Source: Variovorax paradoxus
GTDB lineage: Bacteria > Pseudomonadota > Gammaproteobacteria > Burkholderiales > Burkholderiaceae_C
Direction: 5' to 3'
Length of the DNA: 64,000 nucleotides
Assembly (NCBI GenBank): GCA_016806145.1
Contig: CP063166.1
Coordinates: 3,410,001-3,474,000, forward strand
The notes under the pieces are model-generated. The model was given only the letters and a program-made list of their open reading frames with translations, was not told the DNA's origin and searched no databases. Positions within the stretch are counted from its first letter, which is position 1. Every line of letters starts with the position of its first letter. A program made the position numbers and the translations under genes. Positions 39,434 to 48,621 of this stretch are shown here, piece by piece.

Positions 39434-41887
39434 TTACTTCGTCGCCCAGACGTTGACCTGGCTCGCGTCGGGTCCCACCTGCGGCGTGATCTGGCCTTCG
39501 AGCTTGCCGGTGACCGGGTCCTGCACGCCGACGATGTCGTTCGGATAGAGCTTCTGCGTGTAGCCGGCCGGAATCACGTAGGCATGGTTGATCGGCCGCA
39601 CCGAGTCGAAGTGCGTGTCCGCGCTGCCCGAGTACTCCGGCAGTGCCGCGATGTTGGCCGTGATGAAGGCTTCGGTGTACTTGGCGCGGTTCAGGTAGCT
39701 CGCATCGACGGCCGGGTCGGCGATCTGGAACATGTCCTGCAAGGTGCGCACGAACGAGAAGTGGCTGTAGGCATCGCTGTCCACCACCTGCTTCTTCGCA
39801 CCGCCCACGTCCTGCTGGTTGCTGATGATCCCGAAGATCGAGTTGCCGTGGCCGAAGTTGCCGTTGCTGTAGTTGAGCGGCGGCGCGATCGGCAGGCCCT
39901 TGCCGCTCGCGTCCACGGTCAGCGGCGTGGTCTTCGAATTCGGGCCGCCGGCATTCCAGCCGCAGCACGAACCGTTGCTGCCGCCCTCGCCTTCGTCGTA
40001 CATCACGACGATCGCCACGCGCTTGTTCGGGTTCTTCCAAAGCGCCGAGCTCTGGATCTTCTTGACCACCATGCCGAGATAGATGTCGGCGCGCATCACA
40101 CCGTTGGCCTGGCCGTTGTTGTTGCTCACGCAGCTGGTGTCGCTGCCGACGCCGTGCATGTCGTCGCACTGGTCGGGCACCACGAAGTTGATGTTGCCCA
40201 CGTCGCCGGTCTCCAGGTCCTTGCTGAACTGGTCGTAGATCCAGCCGCTGGGCGTGCCGTACACCGAGGTCTTGAGCCAGTCGGCTTCCTGGTACTGCGT
40301 ACCGAAGATGGTGCGGTTGGTGGCCACGAACTCGGGCAGGTTGCGCGCGTCCTGGAAGGCGATCGACGGGCCGTGCTTGACCTTGTAGAGGCCGTTCACC
40401 ACGGCGAAGTTGGCCGTGCCCACGAGGCTGGGCGTGGAGCCGTCGAGGTTGGTGACGCCCAGCTTGGCCGCGTCATAGGTGGCGACCACCTTCGCATCGG
40501 CGATGCTGTCGGCGCGCACGTCCTGGCCGGGGTTCATCGATTCGCTGTAGGTGCGGATCGTGCGACCGGTCTTCGACATCAGCGTGAACAGGTTGTCGCC
40601 GGGGATGTTGTGCACGGTGCCCGTGGTCGGCGTGTCGCCGCAGCTCGCGCTGGCCGCGCTGTAGCCGGCGCGCGTGGCGCTGTTCGCGGGCGGCAGCTTG
40701 TCCTGCGTGGGCAGGGGCTGGCCGTCGGATGCCGTGCCGCCCTTGAATTCGACGTCGGTGATCTTGTAGGGACCGTCGGGAACCACGCCGCAGCCGAACC
40801 AGTTGTCGTCGGTGATGCCGAAGTCGTCGCCGCCGCCCAGCGCGCTGTAGTTGGGCTCGGACGGGTTGCCGGTCGAGTAGTAGGTGCTGAGCTGGTTGTA
40901 CTTCTTGAGGATGTAGTTGATGTTGACGGCGCGCGGGTTGTCCACGATCACGTCGGTCGACTTGTTCTCCTCGATGATCACGAAGATGTTGTCGTAGGCC
41001 GGCACGCCTTCGACGTTGAAGGCCGCCTGCTGCGCCTGCGCGAAGGTGATCGGCGCCTGCTTCTGCAGCGGCTGCGAACGCGCGACGCTGCTGCCATCCT
41101 TGTTGCTGAGTATCACGCCCGACAGGCCCACCAGGCGCGGGTCGCCGCCCGCCACCGCGAGGTGGTCGGGGAACATGTCCTTGCGATCGAGCTTGGCCGT
41201 CGCGTAGGTGTAGCGGTTGGTCAGTTCGTTGTCCTGGTACAGGGCCGCGTACTGGTCGGTGCCCTTCAGGCCGTTGACGTCGGCCAGCGGATCGGTGAGC
41301 GCGGCCGTGCCGAGGTTGAAGGTGGGCACGTTCAGACGCGCGAGCAGGTTGGCCTTCTCGGCCTTGTAGCTGCTGCCGTTGGCTTCCACCAGGCGCTGCG
41401 CTTCGCTCGACAGCGGGCTGATGACGATCTTCGCCGCGCCCTGGTCGGCGATCTGGTCGGCCGAGGCGCGCAGGATCAGGTGGCTCGCGACCTTGGCGCC
41501 GGTGGCCGTGTTGGTCGCCGAGCTGCCGATGTCGGCCACGAGCTGGCCGGTCTGGGTGGTGGTGGTCAGCGTGAACTTGCCGCTGGCGTCGGTGGTGGTC
41601 GAGACCTCGCCGCTGTCGAGCACGCCGTTGCCGTTGGCATCGACGAAGACCGTGGCCTTCGCGTAGTAGCCGGCCTTGAGCGTCGGGTTGCCGGTGTTGC
41701 TGCCGGGCACGTAGCCGCTGGCGGCGACCACGCCGCTGAGGGTGACGGCGTTGCCGCTGCCGTCGCCGGGCGGCAGGAACGCGAAGCCACTGCCGCCACC
41801 GCCACCGCAGGCGGTGAGCACGGAGGCTGCGAGCACCGTGAGCGCGGGGCACAGCAGGCCGGTCTTGATCTTGTGGATGGGTTTCAA
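39434..41887 (-). CDS. Secreted phosphoesterase lipoprotein (phospholipase C/AcpA-like alkaline phosphatase superfamily)
   Basis: About 817 residues. The lipoprotein signal MKPIHKIKTGLLCPALTVLAASVLTAC is followed by a glycine stretch. An N-terminal region with VTLSGVVAASGYVPGSN and VFVDANGNGVLDSGEVSTTTDASGKFTL looks like a carboxypeptidase-regulatory-like fold. The catalytic domain starts at AYDNIFVIIEENKSTDVIV, the metal/nucleophile segment. It includes DQCDDMHGVGSDTSC, VVMYDEGEGGSNGSCCGWNAGG and SHFSFVRTLQDMFQIAD. TTG 41887 with GAGAG upstream gives a standard signal peptide; GTG 41926 would add 13 residues. It likely releases phosphate from outside substrates. Transcribed alone. Confidence 0.82.
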   Translation of the reverse strand: MKPIHKIKTGLLCPALTVLAASVLTACGGGGGSGFAFLPPGDGSGNAVTLSGVVAASGYVPGSNTGNPTLKAGYYAKATVFVDANGNGVLDSGEVSTTTDASGKFTLTTTTQTGQLVADIGSSATNTATGAKVASHLILRASADQIADQGAAKIVISPLSSEAQRLVEANGSSYKAEKANLLARLNVPTFNLGTAALTDPLADVNGLKGTDQYAALYQDNELTNRYTYATAKLDRKDMFPDHLAVAGGDPRLVGLSGVILSNKDGSSVARSQPLQKQAPITFAQAQQAAFNVEGVPAYDNIFVIIEENKSTDVIVDNPRAVNINYILKKYNQLSTYYSTGNPSEPNYSALGGGDDFGITDDNWFGCGVVPDGPYKITDVEFKGGTASDGQPLPTQDKLPPANSATRAGYSAASASCGDTPTTGTVHNIPGDNLFTLMSKTGRTIRTYSESMNPGQDVRADSIADAKVVATYDAAKLGVTNLDGSTPSLVGTANFAVVNGLYKVKHGPSIAFQDARNLPEFVATNRTIFGTQYQEADWLKTSVYGTPSGWIYDQFSKDLETGDVGNINFVVPDQCDDMHGVGSDTSCVSNNNGQANGVMRADIYLGMVVKKIQSSALWKNPNKRVAIVVMYDEGEGGSNGSCCGWNAGGPNSKTTPLTVDASGKGLPIAPPLNYSNGNFGHGNSIFGIISNQQDVGGAKKQVVDSDAYSHFSFVRTLQDMFQIADPAVDASYLNRAKYTEAFITANIAALPEYSGSADTHFDSVRPINHAYVIPAGYTQKLYPNDIVGVQDPVTGKLEGQITPQVGPDASQVNVWATK

Positions 41888-42150
41888 AGTCGACTCTCGA
41901 TCGTTGGGGAATGCGAACGGACGCACGGATTCGCCGAATCCGGCGGCCCTTGATTCAAGGACCGGTCGATGGTGGTTTTGCCAAATGTCAGTCCGAAGGC
42001 AGCAGACTTAGGTGCGCATTAGCGTTTTCTTCCACGCTCGGAAACAGCGCGCGCAGGCGCACGCGCGGCGTGCGCGGCACGCCGTAAAAGCAACGGATCT
42101 GCGGTTTCGCGCCCCGTGGTCAGGGCGCGGTCAGCGAGCCTGGGCGGCTG

Positions 42151-43647
42151 CTATTTCGGCGCGGCTTCGCGCCGTGCGAGCGCATGCATCTGCGTGGCTT
42201 CGCGCGGCAGCCACAGCGAGAGCGCGAACACGGCGAGGCCCACCACCAGCATCATCACGAAGGTCAGGTGCAGCGAGCCGCCGAGCGCGAGCCGCAGCGC
42301 CGCGTCGCCGGCCGCGGGCGAGGCCGGGCCCTGCAGCAGCAGGCGCAGTTGCTCGTCGGTGAAGGCGAGGCGGCCGTCGGCGCGCGTGAGGCCGAAGTTG
42401 AAGACCGCGCCGAAGAAGGCCGCGCCGAGCGCGCTGCCGAGGTTGCGCGAGAACACGTTGGACGCGGTGGCGCTGCCGCGCTGCGCGACGTCGACCGACT
42501 CCTGGATCAGGATCAGCGAGCTCAGGCTCAAGAGGCCCATGCCCAGGCCGATGACGAACGAGCCCACGCCCGCGAGCACCGGCGTGCTGCCCGCGGCGAG
42601 CAGCACGAAGCTCGCGCAGCCCACGGGGATCAGGGCCGCGCCGGCCACGAGGATGCGCCACAGGCCCACGCGCTGGAAGATGCGCGAGGTCAGCGTGGCG
42701 CCGATCGGCCAGCCCAGCATCACCATGGTCAGGGTGAGGCCCGCGGTGACCGACGAGCGCTCGAGCACCACCTGCACGTACATCGGCAGGAAGGTGGTGA
42801 TGCCGATCAGCACCATGCCCGCGAGCAGGGCCGCGCCGTTGACGGTGGCGATGACGCGCGCGCCCCAGAGCTTGAACGACACCATCGGGTCGGCCGCGCG
42901 GCGCTCCTGCCACACGAACAGCAGCACCGTGAGCACGAAGGCCGCGCTCCAGCCCCAGGCCGAGGCGTCGTTGCCGATGCCGAACTCGGTGAGCGCGATC
43001 ATCAGCGCCGCGATGCCGGCGGCGAACAGCACCGCGCCCACGATGTCGATCGAGGCACGGCGCGTGGCCGGCGTCTCGTGCAGGAAGGCCCAGAAGCCCA
43101 GTGCGGCCGCGAGGCCGATCGGCACGTTGATCCAGAAGATCCAGGCCCACGAGAGCTTCTGCACGATCAGCGCGCCGAGCATCGGCCCGAGCACGGCGGA
43201 CACGGCCCACACGCTCGCGAGGTAGCCCTGCACCTTGCCGCGCTCGCGCACCGGATAGAGGTCGCCCACGATGGTCAGCGCCACCGGCTGGATGGCGCCG
43301 GCGCCGATGCCCTGGATCAGCCGGAAGCAGATCATGGCCGGCATCGACCACGAGAAGCCCGCGAGCAGCGAGCCGACGAGGAAGATGGCGATGCCCGCGA
43401 ACATGACGGGCTTGCGCCCGTAGAGGTCGGAGAGCTTGCCGAACACCACCGTCATCGCGGTCTGCGCGAGCAGGAACGAGGCGAAGACCCAGCTGTAGAG
43501 ATGCAGCCCGCCGAGCTCGGAGGCGATCTGCGGCATGACGGTGGAGACGATGGTCGCCTCGATCGCGACCATGGCCATCGACGCCATGATCGACGCGATG
43601 ACCAGCGGGCGGTGGGTGGTCTTGGTGGGAGGGGCTTCGGGTGTCAC
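42151..43647 (-). CDS. MFS exporter, DHA2 family
   Basis: A 498-residue 14-helix exporter. MAIEATIVSTVMPQIASELGGL marks helix 1, VVFGKLSDLYGRKPVMFAGI is motif A, and CFRLIQGIGAGAIQPVALTIVGDLYPVRERGKVQGYLASVWAVSAVLGPMLGAL is the motif C region. GTG 43647 is selected because AGGA lies 8 bases before it; the frame is open to another GTG at 43704. It is an isolated gene. The 263-base gap 41888-42150 downstream holds only GC-rich hairpins and the phosphoesterase promoter region, with no further gene seen. Confidence 0.9.
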   Translation of the reverse strand: MTPEAPPTKTTHRPLVIASIMASMAMVAIEATIVSTVMPQIASELGGLHLYSWVFASFLLAQTAMTVVFGKLSDLYGRKPVMFAGIAIFLVGSLLAGFSWSMPAMICFRLIQGIGAGAIQPVALTIVGDLYPVRERGKVQGYLASVWAVSAVLGPMLGALIVQKLSWAWIFWINVPIGLAAALGFWAFLHETPATRRASIDIVGAVLFAAGIAALMIALTEFGIGNDASAWGWSAAFVLTVLLFVWQERRAADPMVSFKLWGARVIATVNGAALLAGMVLIGITTFLPMYVQVVLERSSVTAGLTLTMVMLGWPIGATLTSRIFQRVGLWRILVAGAALIPVGCASFVLLAAGSTPVLAGVGSFVIGLGMGLLSLSSLILIQESVDVAQRGSATASNVFSRNLGSALGAAFFGAVFNFGLTRADGRLAFTDEQLRLLLQGPASPAAGDAALRLALGGSLHLTFVMMLVVGLAVFALSLWLPREATQMHALARREAAPK

Positions 43648-43843
43648 GCGGGACTTCCTGGGAGGCGCGGTGCGTCGGGGCACATCGGGGCGCGGGAAGC
43701 GCACGGGGCACGGGCACGGATTGCGAAGGGCTGCATGCTATAGCCATCACGAGCCCCTGTCCGCTGCTCGGACTCTTCGCAGGATCAGGCAAGTGCGAGT
43801 GCAAGCGAGGTGCGCGGGCGCCCTGCCCCGCGCCCTCGCCTCG

Positions 43844-46657
43844 TCAGCCTTCGCCTTCGGGCGGCTCGAGGAAGGACGGCTGCGAATGCGGGAAGGCCGC
43901 CTTGCCCTGGGCGCCCTCGCCCGGCACGAAGAAGGCATAGCGGTTGCGGCCCGCGGCCTTGGCGGCATAGAGCGCGGCATCGGCGCGCGCCAGCAGCTCG
44001 GCCGCCGTGACCGCCGATTCGGCCGGGCCGTGGAAGGCGATGCCGATGCTGGTCGCGACCTCGATGCGCTGGCCGTCGACGCGGAAGGCCGGGTGGTTGA
44101 TCTGCGCCACGATCTTCGAGGCCACGGCCGCGACCGCCTCGCGCTGCTTGAGGTTCTCGATCACCAGCACGAACTCGTCGCCGGCCAGCCGCGCCGCCAT
44201 GTCGCTGGCGCGCACGCAGGCCTTGAGCCGGCGCGCGTACTCGGCCAGCACGGCGTCGCCCACCGCATGGCCCAGCGTGTCGTTGATGGCCTTGAAGCGG
44301 TCGATGTCGAGGAACATCACGGCCAGCGAATGGCCGGTGATGCGCCCGCGCAGCACCGCGTCGGGCAGGAACTCGTTGAAGGCCAGCCGGTTCGGCAGGC
44401 CGGTCAGGGTGTCGATGCGCGCGAGCTCGATCAGCTGGCGCTCCACCAGCTTGAGCGCCGTGATGTCGAGCGCCAGCGAGAAGATGCCGTGCGTGCTGCC
44501 GTCGCTGCGCGTGTCGGGCACGTAGATCACCTGCGTCACGCGGTCGTAGCCCGCGCGCTGCGTGCGCGCCTCGAACTCCACCTTCTCGCCGGCCAGCGCG
44601 CGCGCGAGCATCGGGCGGCGCGTCAGGTAGACCTCGCGGCCCGCCACCTCCTCGAGATGGCGCCCTTCCACCTGCGCGGGCCCGAGGCCCAGCCAGGCGT
44701 GGCTGGTGGCGTTGGCGAAGGTGATGCGCTCCTCGCGGTCGATGTAGGTGATCAGCGCCGGCATGCTGTTGGTGATGGCGCGCAGCCGCAGCTCGCTCTC
44801 GGCGGCGCGCAGCTCGGCCTCCTTCAGCGCCGTGATGTTGAAGGCCATCAGGTAGAAGCCCAGCACCTCGCCCTCGAGACTGATGTCGGCGATCAGGTGG
44901 GTCTGGAAATGGCCGTCGCTGCCGTGGATCGGGGCGTCGACCGGGAAGTGCGCGTTCTTGCCGGCCAGCACCGAGGGCAGGTGCGGCCGGATCTGCGCGT
45001 ACACCGCCTCGCCGAGCGAGGAGCGCAGGCTCACGCCCGCGAGCGGGCCGTCGAACAGGTCGGCGAGCTTCCGCGCGCGGCTGTTGGCGAACAGGCAGTT
45101 CTCGTCGCGGTCGAAGTAGCCGACCAGCGCGGGGATGCTGTTGGTCACGTCGCGCAGCCGGCGCTCCTGCTCGGTCAGCGCCTTGCGCACGTTCACCTCG
45201 TCGGTGATGTCGAAGGTCATCGCGAACACGCCGCGCACCACGCCCTCGGTGTCGCGGTCGGGGATGTAGTGGGCCTTGTAGGTGCGGTCGCCGACGCCGC
45301 GCGCCGGGTTGCCGGCCTTCTCGATGATCACGGTCTCGCCGCGCAGCGCGCGCTCGTAGTAGGGCGCGACCACCGCGAAGTCCTCGGCGCCGCGCGCCTC
45401 GGGCATCGCGCGGCCGACCAGCTCGCCGTCGTCGTGCATCGCCTTCACGTGCGCATTGACGAAGGTGTAGCGCAGCGCCGCATCGACGTGCGAGACCAGC
45501 GCGGGGATGTTGTCGGCGATGGTGCGCACCTGGGCCTCGGAGCGCGCCAGGCGCAATTCGCTGGCGCGCCGCTGGGCCATCAGTTGGTCGAAGCTGCGCG
45601 CGAGCTCGCCGATCTCGTCCTGCGCGTAGCGCTCCGGCGGCTCGGGCACGCCGGCGGCCGGGTCCTGCGCCGACTGCATGCGCCCGTGCAGCGCGGCCAG
45701 CGGCGTCAGGCGCCGCCGCACGAAGCCCAGCGCGAGCGCGCCCGCGAGCAGCGCCGCCACCAGCCCGCCGCCCAGCGCCACGCGCTCGATCGCGTCGATG
45801 CGCGCGAAGGCCTCGCTGCTCGGGTACATGGCGCCGACGATCCAGTTGGTCTGGTCGGTGCGCTGGAACGCGAACAGGCCCTGCACGCCCGATTCGTCGA
45901 TGCCCTCGCTGGTGCCCTCGAAGCCCGCGATGGCGCGCCGGATCTCGGGGTTGGCGCCGTTGTCGGTCGGCAGCCGGGTCAGGATGCGCGCCGCGTCGGG
46001 ATGGTCGACCACCACGCCGTCGGCCGTGAGGATGAACAGGTAGCCGGTCTTGCCGAAGCGCACGTCGGCCAGATCGCCGAGGATGTTGCGGTCCTTGAGA
46101 TTGAGCGCGCCCGACACCACGAAGCGCACCTTGCCCTGCGCGTCGAGCACCGGCTCGGTGATGGCGATCTGCGCCAGGCCGTTGAGCCGGTTGCGGTAGG
46201 GCCGCGAGATCAGGCCCAGCCCGGACTGCACCGTCTGCTGGAAGTAGGCGCGGTCGCGGATGTTGATGGTGCCGACCTGGCTGGCGTTGCTGAGGTTGGC
46301 GACCAGGTTGCCCTCGAGGTCGATGAAGGCCACGTTGTCGAAGGCCAGGCGCAGCGACTTGTGGCGCTCGAGGAAGGCCTGCAACGGCCGGCCGTCCTGG
46401 AAGTTCTGCGCCTCGACGCTGTCGACGAAGGTCTGCAGCAGGATGCGGCGGCTGCCGAATTTCTGGTCGACGCCGGTCGCGATCGAGGACACGCGCGCGA
46501 ACTGCTCGCCGGTGATCGAGGCCCGCAGGCTGCCGCGCACCAGTTGCAGCGCGACCATCGCGATGGCGACGGTGGCGGCCAGCACCACGGCGGCGACGCC
46601 GAGGCTGACGCGGGTGTGGAGTCCGAAACGGCGATGGAACGGTCGCGAAGGGGTCAT
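43844..46657 (-). CDS. Membrane diguanylate cyclase: Cache - HAMP - three PAS - GGDEF
   Basis: A 937-residue sensor enzyme that makes the second messenger c-di-GMP. Helix 1 (about 14-38) and helix 2 (about 313-335) bracket a periplasmic double-Cache domain with YFQQTVQSGLGLISRPYRNRLNG and ADGVVVDHPD. A HAMP linker and three PAS modules follow (IADNIPALVSHVDA, VTNSIPALVGYFDRDEN, ITNSMPALITYIDREERITFAN), and then the cyclase (ARIDTLTGLPNRLAFNEFL, MFLDIDRFKAINDTLGHAVGD). The active-site loop is AGDEF (825-829), a tolerated variant, and the inhibitory RxxD site R816-ASD is intact, so activity with product feedback is expected. There is no EAL domain. Confidence 0.92.
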   Translation of the reverse strand: MTPSRPFHRRFGLHTRVSLGVAAVVLAATVAIAMVALQLVRGSLRASITGEQFARVSSIATGVDQKFGSRRILLQTFVDSVEAQNFQDGRPLQAFLERHKSLRLAFDNVAFIDLEGNLVANLSNASQVGTINIRDRAYFQQTVQSGLGLISRPYRNRLNGLAQIAITEPVLDAQGKVRFVVSGALNLKDRNILGDLADVRFGKTGYLFILTADGVVVDHPDAARILTRLPTDNGANPEIRRAIAGFEGTSEGIDESGVQGLFAFQRTDQTNWIVGAMYPSSEAFARIDAIERVALGGGLVAALLAGALALGFVRRRLTPLAALHGRMQSAQDPAAGVPEPPERYAQDEIGELARSFDQLMAQRRASELRLARSEAQVRTIADNIPALVSHVDAALRYTFVNAHVKAMHDDGELVGRAMPEARGAEDFAVVAPYYERALRGETVIIEKAGNPARGVGDRTYKAHYIPDRDTEGVVRGVFAMTFDITDEVNVRKALTEQERRLRDVTNSIPALVGYFDRDENCLFANSRARKLADLFDGPLAGVSLRSSLGEAVYAQIRPHLPSVLAGKNAHFPVDAPIHGSDGHFQTHLIADISLEGEVLGFYLMAFNITALKEAELRAAESELRLRAITNSMPALITYIDREERITFANATSHAWLGLGPAQVEGRHLEEVAGREVYLTRRPMLARALAGEKVEFEARTQRAGYDRVTQVIYVPDTRSDGSTHGIFSLALDITALKLVERQLIELARIDTLTGLPNRLAFNEFLPDAVLRGRITGHSLAVMFLDIDRFKAINDTLGHAVGDAVLAEYARRLKACVRASDMAARLAGDEFVLVIENLKQREAVAAVASKIVAQINHPAFRVDGQRIEVATSIGIAFHGPAESAVTAAELLARADAALYAAKAAGRNRYAFFVPGEGAQGKAAFPHSQPSFLEPPEGEG

Positions 46658-46823
46658 GAATGGGATGAAGGGGCCAGGGCGCGCCGGGGTTCCGTGCCGG
46701 CTCGTGCAACCTGGGGCGAGTATCGGTGCGTTCGTCGGTCAGCGGAAGGTGAGAAACGTCATACACCTCCGCTTGCCCATACGCGGCGGGCACCCGAACG
46801 GATGCAGCCGCCGCGCGCACCCG

Positions 46824-47534
46824 TCAAGCCGCGACCAGCGGCTGGCCGGCCGCCGGGGGCGTCACCGCACCGGCCAGCGCATCCACCATCGCGTCGACCT
46901 CGGCCTCGGCCCGGGCCAGCGAATCGGCCAGCAGCGCGCCGCCGAACTCGTCGCCCTCGGCCGCGGCCTCGTGCACCTCGGTCAGGCCGATGTACGAGAA
47001 CGCCGTGCGCACCATCGCCTCGGCATGGTTCATGTGCGCGATGCGCCCGCCCGGGCCGTAGCCATGGTCGCCGCGCGCGCCCAGCAGCACCAGCCGCTTG
47101 CCGGGCGGCAGCATCGGCCAGTACGGCACGGCGCCGCGCGCGCGGTCGAAGCCGAAGGTGCGGCCGACGCGCACCACGTTGTCGATCCAGGCCTTGAACT
47201 GCGCCGGCACGCCGAAGTTGTACATGGGCAGTCCGACCACCACGAGGTCTGCGGCCAGCAGCTGGTCGACCAGGCGGTCGCTCTCGGCCAGGCGCTCGGC
47301 CATCCAGGGCTCGCGCTGCTCGGGCGCGGTGAAGGCGGCATGGATCCAGCGAGCGTCGACGAAGCCCGGCGGCTGCTGGCCGACGTCGAGGTGCTCGACC
47401 GCGTCGCCGGGCCGCAGCGCCTGCCAGCGCTCGACGAAGCGGGCCGACAGGCGGCGCGAATGGGAGCCATGGGGATCGGTGCCGGAGCGGCCCGGGCGCG
47501 CGCTGGCGTCGATATGGAGCAGTCTGAGGGACAT
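46824..47534 (-). CDS. FMN-dependent NADH:quinone / azo reductase (AzoR family)
   Basis: A 236-residue flavodoxin-like reductase. The N-terminus MSLRLLHIDASARPGRSGTD and SHSRRLSARFVERWQ bind the FMN phosphate. LLAADLVVVGLPMYNFGVPAQFKAWIDNVVRVGRTFGF is the strongest family signature, and VLLGARGDHGYGPGG lies at the isoalloxazine ring. AAGGA lies upstream of ATG 47534. It is divergent from a LysR gene with a perfect palindrome between them, the usual layout for inducible quinone or azo-compound detoxification. Confidence 0.92.
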   Translation of the reverse strand: MSLRLLHIDASARPGRSGTDPHGSHSRRLSARFVERWQALRPGDAVEHLDVGQQPPGFVDARWIHAAFTAPEQREPWMAERLAESDRLVDQLLAADLVVVGLPMYNFGVPAQFKAWIDNVVRVGRTFGFDRARGAVPYWPMLPPGKRLVLLGARGDHGYGPGGRIAHMNHAEAMVRTAFSYIGLTEVHEAAAEGDEFGGALLADSLARAEAEVDAMVDALAGAVTPPAAGQPLVAA

Positions 47535-47641
47535 GGTCGGTGGTCCTTGGAATGAGTGAATGGATGTCTTTCGTCTCGCGGTGCCAGAATGGCGATCGGC
47601 CGAGTCGTACCCAGAATCTATGGGCCTCGGCATGGCACCAC

Positions 47642-47653
47642 AAACGATCGTTT
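47642..47653. promoter_or_regulatory. Perfect 12-base palindrome just upstream of the LysR gene
   Basis: AAACGATCGTTT lies 9 bases before the LysR ATG and about 108 bases from the azoreductase start. The position suits a site for LysR autorepression and activation of the divergent gene. Confidence 0.4.
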
Positions 47654-47661
47654 CTCCTCCA

Positions 47662-48621
47662 ATGAACGAGCCAGATTCATCCGTCAGGCCCCCCCGGCGA
47701 TTGCCCCCGCTGCTCGCGCTGCGCGCCTTCGAGGCCGCGGCGGCGCATGGCAGCTTCCTGCGCGCGGCGCACGAGCTGTCGGTCACGCCCTCGGCCATCA
47801 GCCACCAGGTGCGCGCGCTCGAGGACACGCTGGGCCAGCCGCTGTTTCGCCGCCTCACACGGCAACTGGCGCTCACGCCCGCGGGCGCGCGGCTGTTCGA
47901 GGACCTGCGCCAGGGCTTCGACGCGCTCGAGGCCGGCGTCGAGCGGCTGCGCCGGCCGGCCGCGACACAGGCCGTGACGCTGAGCACCAACACCGCCTTC
48001 GCCGCGCGCTGGGTGATCCCGCGCATGGCGGCCTTTCGCGCGGCCTGCCCCGGCATCGAGCTCCGGCTGCATGCGAGCGACACCGTGGTCGACCTCGCGC
48101 GCGGCGAGGCCGACATCGCGGTGCGCCTGGGCAGCGGCCGCTGGCCAGGCCTGGCGGCACGCGCGCTGATGCCCGAGCGCTACGCGCCGCTGTGCAGCCC
48201 GATGCTGGGGCTGGCGCGCGTGGAGGATCTGGCGCGGCACCGGCTGATCCATTGCGACTGGCAGCCGCAGGCCCATGCGCCGGCGCTGTGGCCGCGCTGG
48301 TTCGAGGAAGCGGGACTGGCGCCGCCGCGCGGCCGCTCGGCGAAGCAGGCCGCGCCGGCCGCGCCAACCGCGCGGGAGGCCGAGCTCTCGTTCTCCGACG
48401 AGACCCATGCGATCCTCGCCGCGCTCGGCGGCCATGGCGTGGCGCTCTTGAGCCTCACGCTCGCGGCCGAGGAGCTGCGCAGCGGCGCGCTGGTCCAGCC
48501 CTTCGGGCCGGCGCTCGATACCGGGCGCTACTTCCTCGCCACCGCGAGCGGGCGCGAGGACGAGCCTGCCGTGCGCGCGGTCTGGGACTGGATCGCGTCG
48601 CAGGCACAGCCGGCCGGCTGA
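47662..48621 (+). CDS. LysR-family regulator, GcvA-like, divergent from azoreductase
   Basis: A 319-residue protein. HTH: PPLLALRAFEAAAAHGSFLRAAHELSVTPSAISHQVRALEDTLGQPLFRRLTRQLALTPAG. The effector domain begins VTLSTNTAFAARWVIPRMAAFRAACPGIELRLH. ATG 47662 is chosen because an AAACGATCGTTT palindrome immediately precedes it and homology begins soon after. In-frame ATGs at 47620 and 47632 would place that palindrome inside the coding region. Its stop TGA abuts the stop of the convergent TetR gene with no base between. It likely senses an electrophile or quinone for the azoreductase. Confidence 0.85.
   Translation: MNEPDSSVRPPRRLPPLLALRAFEAAAAHGSFLRAAHELSVTPSAISHQVRALEDTLGQPLFRRLTRQLALTPAGARLFEDLRQGFDALEAGVERLRRPAATQAVTLSTNTAFAARWVIPRMAAFRAACPGIELRLHASDTVVDLARGEADIAVRLGSGRWPGLAARALMPERYAPLCSPMLGLARVEDLARHRLIHCDWQPQAHAPALWPRWFEEAGLAPPRGRSAKQAAPAAPTAREAELSFSDETHAILAALGGHGVALLSLTLAAEELRSGALVQPFGPALDTGRYFLATASGREDEPAVRAVWDWIASQAQPAG

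Noticed and set aside
39071..41953. A 960-codon plus-strand frame opposite the phosphoesterase
   Set aside because: Its Val/Ala/His/Arg-rich product matches nothing, and the opposite strand carries a lipoprotein signal and phosphoesterase motifs.
41900..42000. Possible Pho box upstream of the phosphoesterase
   Set aside because: A single CTGACAT-like half-site is seen on the minus strand, without the second repeat at the required 11-base spacing.
43844..46657. AGDEF instead of GGDEF taken as an inactive cyclase
   Set aside because: The first Gly is commonly replaced by Ala or Ser in active enzymes, and the RxxD inhibitory site and metal/substrate residues (FLDIDRFKAINDTLGH) are intact.
43535..47197. 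A 1220-codon open frame on the plus strand opposite the GGDEF protein
   Set aside because: It is the antisense shadow of a GC-rich gene: Arg/Ala/Gly/His-rich, without any family motif, while the minus strand encodes clear Cache, PAS and GGDEF domains.
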